A stretch of 36,779 bases of DNA, taken from assembly GCA_034423135.1 (NCBI GenBank), contig DAOUJC010000024.1:1-36779 (forward strand). Reading direction: 5' to 3'. The notes beneath the pieces are model-generated. The model was not told where the DNA came from, did no database searches, and saw nothing but the letters and a program-made list of their open reading frames with translations. A program made the position numbers and the translations under genes. This stretch comes from JAPPHY01 sp034423135. GTDB lineage: Bacteria; Chloroflexota; Dehalococcoidia; Lucifugimonadales; UBA2985. Below, piece after piece: positions 21,574 to 28,565 of the stretch (the stretch's first letter is position 1; the number at the start of each line of letters is the position of its first letter).

Positions 21574-21602
21574 ACCATAACACGCGCGCAGCGGAATGTC
21601 AA
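21574..21602 (-). promoter_or_regulatory. sigma70-type promoter of rpoBC
   Basis: On the - strand: TTGACA (21597-21602), a 17-base spacer, then TATGGT (21574-21579). The -35 is perfect. The predicted start near 21567 gives a ~117-base untranslated leader before rpoB. Confidence 0.75.
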
Positions 21603-21640
21603 CGGCAATTCCGGGCAATCTCGCGCAGATTCCCCGGCTG

Positions 21641-21949
21641 CTAGCCGGCCTCGCGGTCTCGCCTGTCCCGCTCCTCCAGCGCCTCTCGCAGCGCCTCGAC
21701 CTCCCGGCGGAGGCTGCGCTGCCTCTGCGACAGGTAGTACAGGTACGCGAAGAAGCCGATCCACGTCACGGTGTAGGCAGCGAATAGGTAGGGCAGGTTG
21801 GCCTCCGGGCCATCGTTCACCGCGGTCTCTTGCGGGTCCGGATCGGCGGCGTCCTGCTGGGCCAGAGCCGCCGCGGGCGCCAGCGCAAGGAGCAACATGA
21901 CGGCCAATGCCGCAAGAGTGATTCTCAGCTTTCGGCCAATCGTGTTCAT
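21641..21949 (-). CDS. CcmD-like cytochrome c biogenesis membrane protein
   Basis: This 102-residue protein begins with a signal-like segment (residues ~8-30, 'ITLAALAVMLLLALAPAAALA'). A short acidic region follows, then one transmembrane segment 'YLFAAYTVTWIGFFAYLYYL' and a charged coiled-coil tail rich in R, E and L. The Tyr-rich helix followed by a basic stretch is the CcmD pattern; CcmD helps retain CcmE at the CcmABC complex. The ATG overlaps the ccmC stop (ATGA), which fixes both the start and the operon membership. It is longer than classical CcmD because of the added signal peptide and coiled coil. Confidence 0.8.
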   Translation of the reverse strand: MNTIGRKLRITLAALAVMLLLALAPAAALAQQDAADPDPQETAVNDGPEANLPYLFAAYTVTWIGFFAYLYYLSQRQRSLRREVEALREALEERDRRDREAG

Positions 21950-22665
21950 GCGCCCTCCATCGCGCGGTAGCCCGGCGCCGCAGTCTCGACGCCCATCCGT
22001 GCGCGGTCGGTCTCCTCTTCGCTCCGTCGCAGCGACAGCCGCTCCAGGAGCAGGTACGCAAACAGGAAGGTGAATGCCACTGTCGCCACCATCAGTACAG
22101 CCCTCATCGATGGTTCCAAGGCCCCCGTAGCCGCGGGGCCAACTACCAGCGGCGGGTGGACTGTGCGCCACCACACCACGGACATGTAGATGATGGGCAC
22201 GTCCACGAACCCCACGATGCCCAGGATGGCCGCGAAGCGCGAGCCCTGGTCGCCTGGCGGGGAGTACGCACGCAGCATCAGGTAGGCCGCGTAGATGAGC
22301 CAGAGTATGAGCGAGGTGGTTAGCTTCGGGTCCCACGTCCACCACACGCCCCACGCGGGCTTGGCCCACGTGATACCGGTCACCAGCATCAGCGTGGTGA
22401 ACAACATGCCAATCTCCGCCGACGTATGTGCCAGCCGGTCCATCGACCGGCTGCGCTTCCACAGGTAGCCCACGCTGCCCACGAGCACCCAGAAGAACGC
22501 GAAGAACCCGACCCACGCCAGCGCCACGTGGAAGTAGAATATTCGCTGGGAGATGCCCAGGTTCCGCTCCGTGGGCACCCAGATGAATACGAGGTAGAGG
22601 GTCAGCAGCATCAGCGCTGCGCTCGTCACGAGCAGTGCGTTCTTCACCGGCGGGTTCGTCGTCAT
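21946..22665 (-). CDS. ccmC: Heme exporter / cytochrome c maturation protein CcmC
   Basis: A 239-residue six-helix membrane protein of the CcmC/CcsA heme-handling family. It carries the tryptophan-rich heme motif 'WAKPAWGVWWTWDPKLT' and flanking histidines, one in 'IFYFHVALAW' (H46) and one in 'VVWWRTVHPP', the usual axial ligands. The role is delivery of heme to CcmE on the outer face of the cytoplasmic membrane. It begins seven bases after ccmB and its stop overlaps the ccmD-like start. No ccmE or ccmF is in the window. Confidence 0.93.
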   Translation of the reverse strand: MTTNPPVKNALLVTSAALMLLTLYLVFIWVPTERNLGISQRIFYFHVALAWVGFFAFFWVLVGSVGYLWKRSRSMDRLAHTSAEIGMLFTTLMLVTGITWAKPAWGVWWTWDPKLTTSLILWLIYAAYLMLRAYSPPGDQGSRFAAILGIVGFVDVPIIYMSVVWWRTVHPPLVVGPAATGALEPSMRAVLMVATVAFTFLFAYLLLERLSLRRSEEETDRARMGVETAAPGYRAMEGA

Positions 22666-22672
22666 GGCCTCA

Positions 22673-23347
22673 TCACTCCTGTATCACGTGCTCGAATGCG
22701 AATGCGCAGAAGACCAGCGCCAGAACGTCGAAAACGGCTATAAGCTGCACCCACTTGGCGATTTCACCCCACGACCTGCCCTCCAGCACGCCCGCGGTAG
22801 CCGCCACCGCGCCTATCACGACAGGCACCACGATTGGCAGGAACAGCATCGGCAGCATGATCTCGCGGGAGCGCGTGTTGACGGCGATCGCCGAGAACAG
22901 CGTGCCCACGGCCACAAAGCCCAGCGTGGCCAGCAGTATCACCAACAGCAGCATCGGTTGAAATGGCGACACGTCGAAGAGAACGGCGAAGAACGGCAGA
23001 AGCACGGCCTCAGCCGCCAGCATGAACGTGAGACCGCCGAGCATCTTGCCGACGAACAGAGCGTCCCGCCCCGTGGGCGTCAGCAGCAGGCCCTCCAGGT
23101 TGCCCCTGTCCTTCTCCAGTGCGAACGTCCGCGTCAGCCCCAGCACCCCTGCGAAGGTTAACGACACCCACAGCACGCCCGGCGCCACAATGGGCGTGAA
23201 CTGCGTCTCCTTGTTCACCGCAAAGTTGAGTATCACAAGCGTGAGGATGGCGAAGGTTAGCACGGCGGTGATTACCTCCTTGGCCCTCACCTCCGTGAGC
23301 ACGTCCTTCCACATCATGGTGGCGACCACGCTCCAGAACCCAGTCAC
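22673..23347 (-). CDS. ccmB: Heme exporter permease CcmB
   Basis: A 224-residue membrane protein with six hydrophobic segments. The family's N-terminal 'MWKDVLTEVRAKEVITAVLTF' region, 'EKDRGNLEGLLLTPTGRDALFVGKM' and a final 'WVQLIAVFDVLALVFCAFAF' helix are visible. It forms the permease for the CcmA ATPase. Its start overlaps the ccmA stop by four bases. Confidence 0.92.
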   Translation of the reverse strand: MTGFWSVVATMMWKDVLTEVRAKEVITAVLTFAILTLVILNFAVNKETQFTPIVAPGVLWVSLTFAGVLGLTRTFALEKDRGNLEGLLLTPTGRDALFVGKMLGGLTFMLAAEAVLLPFFAVLFDVSPFQPMLLLVILLATLGFVAVGTLFSAIAVNTRSREIMLPMLFLPIVVPVVIGAVAATAGVLEGRSWGEIAKWVQLIAVFDVLALVFCAFAFEHVIQE

Positions 23348-24078
23348 GGCGCTACCCTCGTATGGCGGCCGTAGATGTCGCGCAGCGTGGCCTCATCCAC
23401 CATCGCCCGCTCCTCCTCGAACGCGATCCGGCCGTTCGCGAGTATTGCGACGCGGTCGCCCAGTGCGAGTCCCCTGTCCAGGCTGTGCGTGGCCATGAGT
23501 ACTGTGCGCCTGCCCCTATCACCGGCGGACGCGATGGCGCTCAGCATCTCAAGCGCCTCCTGGTCCAGCCCCGTCTCCGGCTCATCGAGCAGCAGGATGG
23601 GCGGGTCGTGAAGGACTGCGCGGGCAAGCGACGCCCGCTTCTGCATGCCGTGCGACAGCGTGCCCACCCTGCGAGCGAGATGGGGGCGCAGGCCCACCAT
23701 GTCGGCCGCCTGCTCAATGCGCTCGTCGAGGTTCTTCAGCCCGAACATCCTGCCGTGGAACATGAGGTTCTCGCGGCCGGTCAGGTCGGCGTACAGAAGG
23801 GGCTGATGGGTGACCACTCCTATGTTCCTCCTGACGGCCGTGGCGTCCTTGCTCAGGTCGAATCCGGCGATCGACACCTCGCCGGCGTCCGGTCGTGCTA
23901 TTGTGGCCAGCACCTTGATGAGGGTGGTCTTGCCGGAGCCGTTGGGGCCGAAGACGGTCAGGAACTCGCCCCATTGCAGAATCAGGTCAAGTCCTCTGAG
24001 CACCAAGCGAGGCCCGTAAGCCTTGCTCAGGCCACTGACTTGGATGGCAAGGGCCTCGCGGCCTCCCGACTCTGCCAT
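23344..24078 (-). CDS. ccmA: Heme exporter ATP-binding protein CcmA
   Basis: An ABC ATPase of ~244 residues with Walker A GPNGSGKTT, Q-loop 'VVTHQPLLYADLTGRENL', signature LSHGMQKR, Walker B ILLLDEPETGLD and H-loop 'MATHSLDRG'. It powers the CcmABC complex that releases heme-loaded CcmE. Of three in-frame ATGs (24138, 24102, 24078), the last has GAGGGG about five bases upstream and starts just before the conserved domain. The upstream two lack a ribosome site but cannot be excluded. It is the first gene of the ccm operon. Confidence 0.9.
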   Translation of the reverse strand: MAESGGREALAIQVSGLSKAYGPRLVLRGLDLILQWGEFLTVFGPNGSGKTTLIKVLATIARPDAGEVSIAGFDLSKDATAVRRNIGVVTHQPLLYADLTGRENLMFHGRMFGLKNLDERIEQAADMVGLRPHLARRVGTLSHGMQKRASLARAVLHDPPILLLDEPETGLDQEALEMLSAIASAGDRGRRTVLMATHSLDRGLALGDRVAILANGRIAFEEERAMVDEATLRDIYGRHTRVAP

Positions 24079-24214
24079 GCTACCCCTCGGCTCGCCCGCC
24101 ATGTTGGCCTGCCCGGCAATCCACTTCCGAGGGAACATGATACATCAATTGTGAATTATCGCGCAAGCGGAGGGGGGCATATCTGTCTTGAGCGCCGTTA
24201 GCGAATTCCAACGA

Positions 24215-24243
24215 TAGACAGCGCCCGTATGGTGCATTATAAT
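24215..24243 (+). promoter_or_regulatory. sigma70-type promoter upstream of 24383-25333
   Basis: TAGACA (24215-24220), a 17-base spacer and consensus TATAAT (24238-24243). The predicted start near 24250 gives an untranslated leader of ~130 bases. The -10 lies in a self-complementary ATTATAAT, but the opposite strand has no matching -35. Confidence 0.65.
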
Positions 24244-24382
24244 GTAAGCGTGGGACTTGGCCGTGGTAAGAATGCGGCGTAGGGGTGCACGTCTAGGTAA
24301 TTCGTAACACTGTGGCGTAGAACCGCAGCCGTATGTCTCGTGGCTGGGCCGGCGGCGAATCTGGAGAGAGTGGGGGTGCGAA

Positions 24383-25333
24383 GTGTACGAGGCGCAGGCC
24401 GGTAGAGTCCTATCAGCTTCTCGTAATCTGCCATCGGGCGTAGCGGTCGCCATACTGGCCTTACTGATCATTGTGGGCCTGTTCTACGCCCTCGACAACC
24501 GGCCGGACCGTCCCGCGGACCCCGCTACCTCCTTTGCTTCCGCCTTCGATGGCGTGAGGGAATTGGACACCGTGCGCGTCGTCATGGAAGGGCATCAGAC
24601 CGGCGGCGTGAGCTCGCATAGGTTCACCAACCTGGGCATTCTTGACATCGAGATTACGGAACATTACTTCCCCGCGGACTGGGACGCATTCAAGGAACAG
24701 ACCGAGGAGGAGTGCATGGTGCAGGATGGGGATTATCGCCGCTGCATCATTCGCAAGCGCGGCACTGGGGAAAAGGTCGGGGAAATCGCAACAGGATTCT
24801 TGACGAAGACCACAATAGAGGGAAACGTCGCGCTACCGGATAAGGTTCACTACTGGATGACTCTGGAGGCTGACCGTACCGTCAGCATGAGCGGTGGAAT
24901 ATGGCCTACCATTGAGAGCGTCTACGTGGATGGCAAGACTTGGTCGAAGACGGGTTCCTACTGGCATACGTCCGGCCCCGATGGCTCACTCTTGCCGCTT
25001 GAGTTCGCTCTTTTCCGATGGGACCTGCTGGACGTGCCGGGCAGAGAGAGCCGAGGTCTCCTGGAGCGGTACGATACCGTGGAACGGCTTGAGGACACCG
25101 AGCTTGACGGGTTGCTGGTAGAGGGCTTCCTGGCCCGCAGCGTAGACGGTGGTGAGACCATAGAGGTTTGGGTAGGCAAAGAAGACGGCCTCGTGAGGAA
25201 GGTGGTCTCCAGGTTTGACGTGGGCACGGGACCGGACGCCTTCACGCGGGAGCAGACCTATACGTTCAGCAGGTTCAATGAGCCGGTGGACATTCCAACC
25301 CCGTGGCCGTGTTTCGGCGCGCCACACTGTTAG
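24383..25333 (+). CDS. Membrane-anchored exported hypothetical protein
   Basis: A 316-residue protein with a short cytoplasmic N-terminus, one hydrophobic anchor ('VAVAILALLIIVGLFYAL', residues ~20-38) and a beta-rich extracytoplasmic region. The latter has regularly spaced Trp/Tyr strands such as 'KVHYWMTLEADRTVSMSGG', 'VYVDGKTWSKTGSYWHTS' and 'IEVWVGKEDGLVRKVVSRFDVG'. The layout resembles LolA/LppX-like lipid-binding proteins ('...WVGKEDGLVRKV' as a DUF-type strand pair), but no diagnostic motif is present. The start is a GTG following a GA-rich stretch and is not certain. It stands alone between the ccm operon and IS30. Confidence 0.75.
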   Translation: MYEAQAGRVLSASRNLPSGVAVAILALLIIVGLFYALDNRPDRPADPATSFASAFDGVRELDTVRVVMEGHQTGGVSSHRFTNLGILDIEITEHYFPADWDAFKEQTEEECMVQDGDYRRCIIRKRGTGEKVGEIATGFLTKTTIEGNVALPDKVHYWMTLEADRTVSMSGGIWPTIESVYVDGKTWSKTGSYWHTSGPDGSLLPLEFALFRWDLLDVPGRESRGLLERYDTVERLEDTELDGLLVEGFLARSVDGGETIEVWVGKEDGLVRKVVSRFDVGTGPDAFTREQTYTFSRFNEPVDIPTPWPCFGAPHC

Positions 25334-25388
25334 GAGACGTTCAGCGGCCAGAACGGAGCCGCACCGCTAGGGGCTGGATTCCCTAAAC

Positions 25389-26405
25389 TCACAAACGAAG
25401 TGCAACACCTTGCTAAGGTGTTGTCATGGGAAACAGATACAAGCATGTCACCATTGAAGAGCGATGTGAGATGGCCCGTCTACGAGCCGCGGGACAGGGT
25501 GTCCGTCAAATCGCAGCAGGTCTGGATCGCTCGCCATCGACGGTTGCTAGGGAGCTGAAGCGGAATGGCACACAGAGTATGGGATACCGGCCAGTGTACG
25601 CCAACCAGCAGGCCCACGCCCGCCGCTGGCGTGGTTCCAAGCTGGAGCGTGACAGCGCTCTGCGCCAGCAGGTCCTCTCCCGACTCAAACAGGGGTGGTC
25701 TCCGGAGCAGGTGTCTGGTCGCCTGGCTCTGGAGACCGGTATGCGGGTCATATCCCATGAGAGCATCTACAGGTTCATCTATGGTCAACTGGCCAGGAAG
25801 AAGGACTACGCTTGGCGTAACTACCTGCCTCGTGGGAAGTCGAAGCGTGGCTGGCGGGGTCGCAGGGGAGGCAGCCCGGCATCCTTCATTGCCCACCGGC
25901 GCCCTGTTGCAGAACGTCCCCTGGGAGCTGACAACCGACGGACTCCCGGACACTGGGAGGCTGACCTGATGCTGTTCCGCACCTATGGTCAGGCGGTGCT
26001 CACCCTCCACGAGCGCCACTCACGTATGCTTATAGCTCTCAGGCCACAGGGCAAGGCGTCATACCCTATAGCCTCGGCTATGGGAAGAGTCCTTGCCCCA
26101 CTTCCCCCAGAGTGGCGCCAGACCATCACCTTCGATAACGGCACAGAGTTCGCAAGACACCACCAACTCCATGAAATGGGTATCCAGACCTTCTTCTGTG
26201 ATACTCACTCACCCTGGCAGAAGGGAGGTGTGGAGAACGCCATAGGGCGGATGCGTCGTACACTGCCCAGGAAGACCGACCTGGCCGGCCTCTCTGAGGA
26301 CCGGTTCACTCAGCTGGTGCAAGCCTACAACAACACCCCACGCAAGTGCTTGGGCTACAGGACCCCGGCTGAGATATTCAACCAGGTGTTGCACTTGAAA
26401 TGTGA
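25389..26405 (+). mobile_element. IS30-family insertion sequence
   Basis: Imperfect terminal inverted repeats bound the element: left 25389-25410 and right 26384-26405. They share TCACA-N4-AAGTGCAACACCT. It carries one complete DDE transposase gene. The exact ends and target duplication cannot be read without an empty-site sequence. Confidence 0.8.
25403..25423 (+). promoter_or_regulatory. Perfect hairpin just upstream of the IS30 transposase start
   Basis: CAACACCTT-GCT-AAGGTGTTG, a nine-bp perfect stem with a three-base loop, overlaps the left inverted repeat and ends two bases before the ATG at 25426. In an mRNA entering from outside it would hide the initiation region, a known way for insertion sequences to limit transposase made from external promoters. 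Confidence 0.7.
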
Positions 26406-26433
26406 ATCCACCTTCCTGCTTCCGCAGGAGTGA
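25426..26433 (+). CDS. IS30-family transposase
   Basis: A 335-residue transposase. The N-terminal helix-turn-helix 'ITIEERCEMARLRAAGQGVRQIAAGLDRSPSTVARELKRN' type region binds the inverted repeats. The catalytic DDE residues are D180 (GHWEADLM), D237 (TFDNGTEF) and E270 (WQKGGVENAIGRMR). It ends with 'YNNTPRKCLGYRTPAEIFNQVLHLKCEST', typical of the family. All key residues are present, so it looks functional. The reading frame runs through the right inverted repeat and stops 28 bases beyond it, so the last residues (about FLLPQE) are encoded by flanking DNA. Confidence 0.95.
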   Translation: MGNRYKHVTIEERCEMARLRAAGQGVRQIAAGLDRSPSTVARELKRNGTQSMGYRPVYANQQAHARRWRGSKLERDSALRQQVLSRLKQGWSPEQVSGRLALETGMRVISHESIYRFIYGQLARKKDYAWRNYLPRGKSKRGWRGRRGGSPASFIAHRRPVAERPLGADNRRTPGHWEADLMLFRTYGQAVLTLHERHSRMLIALRPQGKASYPIASAMGRVLAPLPPEWRQTITFDNGTEFARHHQLHEMGIQTFFCDTHSPWQKGGVENAIGRMRRTLPRKTDLAGLSEDRFTQLVQAYNNTPRKCLGYRTPAEIFNQVLHLKCESTFLLPQE

Positions 26434-26434
26434 C
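26411..26434. repeat. Short hairpin repeat at the IS30 right flank
   Basis: TCCTGC-TTCC-GCAGGA hairpin (26414-26429), the same sequence family as the hairpin at 36439-36458 (ACTCCTGC-TTCC-GCAGGAGT). Confidence 0.6.
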
Positions 26435-26583
26435 GGCGGTGGCGGGCGGCGGCAATTCTCTGATTCGACATGAACTGCAGTAGAGCGTAAAATAGTTGCA
26501 TCGCGTCAGCGAACAACTCCTCAAGTCCTGTGTCCAACTCTTCGCCATAATCTAGGAGACTCAGGGAAGAGAGGAAGAAGCAA

Positions 26584-27132
26584 ATGAACGGACGGGTATT
26601 GGACTATTCTGTTCAAACCAACTCGGGGTTGATCTCGGGAGATGACGGCAACAGATATAACTTCGTCGGAGCCGAATGGAAAGATCAGGTTATTCCCCAC
26701 CGGGGAATGCGGGTAGACTTTGAGGCCAAGGGCAGTGATGCCGCAGCGATCTACCGTGCTGTGTCGGCCTCCGGTATTGGCGGGATTGATGGCGTATTAG
26801 GAACCGAGAAGACCAGGTTGGCAGCCGGGCTATTGGGGATTTTACTTGGCTGGGCTGGCGTCCACAAGTTCTACCTAGGCATGAATAGGCCCGCAAAACT
26901 CCAGCTGTTGGTTGGCGGCGGCGGCTTGGTCTTGTCCATGATTCTGGCCAATATGTTCATGGCTTTGGCAACTTTCGGCATTTACTACATTGGGATCTGG
27001 ATGTACACGGTTGGCTATACCGCTCTGATAGCCGCCGCCATACTTGGTCTGGTGGAAGGCATAATCTACCTCACCAAGTCCGATGAAGATTTCGCGCAGA
27101 CCTACCTTACCGGCAAGAAAGAGTGGCTCTAG
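26584..27132 (+). CDS. TM2-domain membrane protein with N-terminal cold-shock-like domain
   Basis: A 182-residue protein. Residues 1-60 look like a small beta-barrel of the cold-shock type ('GRVLDYSVQTNSGLISGDDGNRYNF'). Residues ~78-165 form a TM2 domain: 'GILLGWAGVHKFYLG' is the diagnostic G-x-H-x-FYLG turn, followed by 'LLVGGGGLVLSMIL' and further hydrophobic stretches. The C-terminus 'DEDFAQTYLTGKKEWL' is soluble. A purine-rich AGAGAGGAAG lies upstream of the ATG. The function of the TM2 family is not established. It sits between IS30 and the sufT-mrp pair. Confidence 0.85.
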   Translation: MNGRVLDYSVQTNSGLISGDDGNRYNFVGAEWKDQVIPHRGMRVDFEAKGSDAAAIYRAVSASGIGGIDGVLGTEKTRLAAGLLGILLGWAGVHKFYLGMNRPAKLQLLVGGGGLVLSMILANMFMALATFGIYYIGIWMYTVGYTALIAAAILGLVEGIIYLTKSDEDFAQTYLTGKKEWL

Positions 27133-27204
27133 TCCTGGAATGGCCTGTTCTACAGTGTTCCTGTTGTAGTTGGGAAACATGCCAAGCGGGGTGAAGGCGC
27201 CATT

Positions 27205-27243
27205 GAGCTACCATCCGAGAGCTGACCACTAAGGCGGTAGCTC
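27205..27243. repeat. Inverted repeat GAGCTACC/GGTAGCTC
   Basis: Perfect eight-bp arms (27205-27212 and 27236-27243) separated by 23 bases, located 45 bases upstream of the 27288 promoter. It could be an operator, a weak cruciform or the tail end of the TM2 transcript. A 'GGCGGTGG.GGGCGG...CGGCAAT' segment at ~27253 also occurs at ~26434. Confidence 0.4.
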
Positions 27244-27287
27244 CGCTCGGAATGGCGGTGGTGGGCGGGCTACGGCAATCCCCCAAA

Positions 27288-27317
27288 TTGACACCTCACG
27301 TCGCCCACTGGTAGAAT
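27288..27317 (+). promoter_or_regulatory. sigma70-type promoter of the sufT-like/mrp genes
   Basis: TTGACA (27288-27293), an 18-base spacer and TAGAAT (27312-27317). The predicted start near 27324 lies downstream of an in-frame codon at 27317 and so supports initiation at the ATG at 27365. Confidence 0.7.
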
Positions 27318-27364
27318 TGCGGCTACAAGAGGTTTCACAGCCCCACACTCAAGCGAGGTCCAAT

Positions 27365-27679
27365 ATGGCAACTGCAAAGGAAATCTCACTGGACGACATC
27401 AAGGAAGCCCTCAGGGACGTCTATGACCCGGAGATTCCCGTCAACGTCTACGACCTCGGCCTCATCTACGACATCCAGCTCGACGGCGGCCAGGTGTACG
27501 TGCAGATGACGCTCACCGCGCCCGGCTGCGGCATGGGCCCCTACATCGCACAGAACGCGGAGTGGCGCATCGCAGAGATCGAGGGCGTGGAGGACGTTGA
27601 GGTCGATATGGTGTTCGACCCTCCGTGGAACCCGGAGATGATCACCGAGGACGGGAAGAAGCTGCTGGGGCTGGACTAA
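27365..27679 (+). CDS. MIP18/SufT-like (DUF59) iron-sulfur assembly protein
   Basis: A 104-residue MIP18-family protein. It shows 'IKEALRDVYDPEIPVNVYDLGLIYDI' and 'VQMTLTAPGCGMGPYI', the family core with its single conserved cysteine, then 'VEVDMVFDPPWNPEMITEDGKKLLGL'. Proteins of this family assist Fe-S cluster maturation (SufT) or belong to phenylacetate oxygenase sets (PaaD); no paa genes are present and the next gene is an Mrp-type ATPase, so Fe-S work is favoured. The loop reads GCGMG where most relatives have GCPMG. GAGG at 27355-27358 and the promoter support the ATG at 27365. Confidence 0.9.
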   Translation: MATAKEISLDDIKEALRDVYDPEIPVNVYDLGLIYDIQLDGGQVYVQMTLTAPGCGMGPYIAQNAEWRIAEIEGVEDVEVDMVFDPPWNPEMITEDGKKLLGLD

Positions 27680-27752
27680 TCGCCCAGATTCCGGCCTTTC
27701 CCTTGCCACCTGCGCCCTACCATCCCGGGCGCGCTCGGAGGTACATGACCCT

Positions 27753-28565
27753 ATGACCCGCCAGATGTCACCCCAAGAGCAGGCGCGCCTGGAGGCCATG
27801 AAGCGGAATTGGCAGCAGCGCCGCCAGATCACCGACAGGCTGTCACGCATCCGCAACAAGATCGGCGTGTACAGCGGCAAGGGCGGCGTGGGCAAGACCA
27901 CCGTGGCCGTCAACCTCGCCGTCACGCTCGCGCAGAAGGGCTACTCCGTCGGCCTCATGGACACTGACATCGACTGCCCCAATGCCAGCCGCGTCCTGGG
28001 CGCCACCGAGAAGCCAACCATGCAGGACGACATGCTCATCCCGCCGGTGCAGTACGGCGTGAAGATCATCTCAATGACCTTCTTCCAGCAGAACGAGGAG
28101 GAGGCGATCATCTGGCGCGGCCCCATGGTGCACAACGCCATCAACCAGTTCCTGCAGACCACCGACTGGGGTGACCTGGACTGCCTTGTGGTTGACCTAC
28201 CGCCCGGAACGTCGGACGCGCCGCTCACGGTGATGCAGGCGCTCAGCCTGGACGGCTTCGTAGTGGTCACGTCGCCTCAGGCGTTGGCAAAGCTGGACGC
28301 CAAGCGTTCCATCAACATGATCCGCAAGCTGAACGTCAAGGTGCTGGGCGTGGTGGAGAACTTCAGCGGCGACGTGTTTGGCAGCGGCGCGGGCGAGGAA
28401 CTTGCGCATGAGATGGAGCTGCCGTTCATGGGTCGCCTGGATCTCAGAGCCGACTACCGGGACACGTCCAAGCCAACCGTCCTCACAAGCCCGCTTGTCG
28501 CCGCGGAGTACGAGAGCGTGGCAGCGGCCCTGGAACCGACGCTGGCCGCCAACCTGGCCGGCTAG
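27753..28565 (+). CDS. Mrp/NBP35 (ApbC)-type P-loop ATPase lacking the usual CxxC
   Basis: A 270-residue Fe-S cluster carrier-type ATPase with a deviant Walker A, GKGGVGKTT (from residue 42), 'LMDTDIDCPNASRVLG', 'DCLVVDLPPGTSDAPLTVMQ' and 'VTSPQALAKLDAKRSINM'. Where the family normally has 'ENMS...CPHC...' it reads 'VENFSGDVFGSGAGEEL', so the cluster-bridging CxxC is absent. Only two cysteines remain in the protein. GGAGGT lies ten bases upstream of the ATG. It follows the sufT-like gene by 73 bases on the same strand. The stop shares a CTAG with the stop of the convergent accDA. Confidence 0.92.
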   Translation: MTRQMSPQEQARLEAMKRNWQQRRQITDRLSRIRNKIGVYSGKGGVGKTTVAVNLAVTLAQKGYSVGLMDTDIDCPNASRVLGATEKPTMQDDMLIPPVQYGVKIISMTFFQQNEEEAIIWRGPMVHNAINQFLQTTDWGDLDCLVVDLPPGTSDAPLTVMQALSLDGFVVVTSPQALAKLDAKRSINMIRKLNVKVLGVVENFSGDVFGSGAGEELAHEMELPFMGRLDLRADYRDTSKPTVLTSPLVAAEYESVAAALEPTLAANLAG

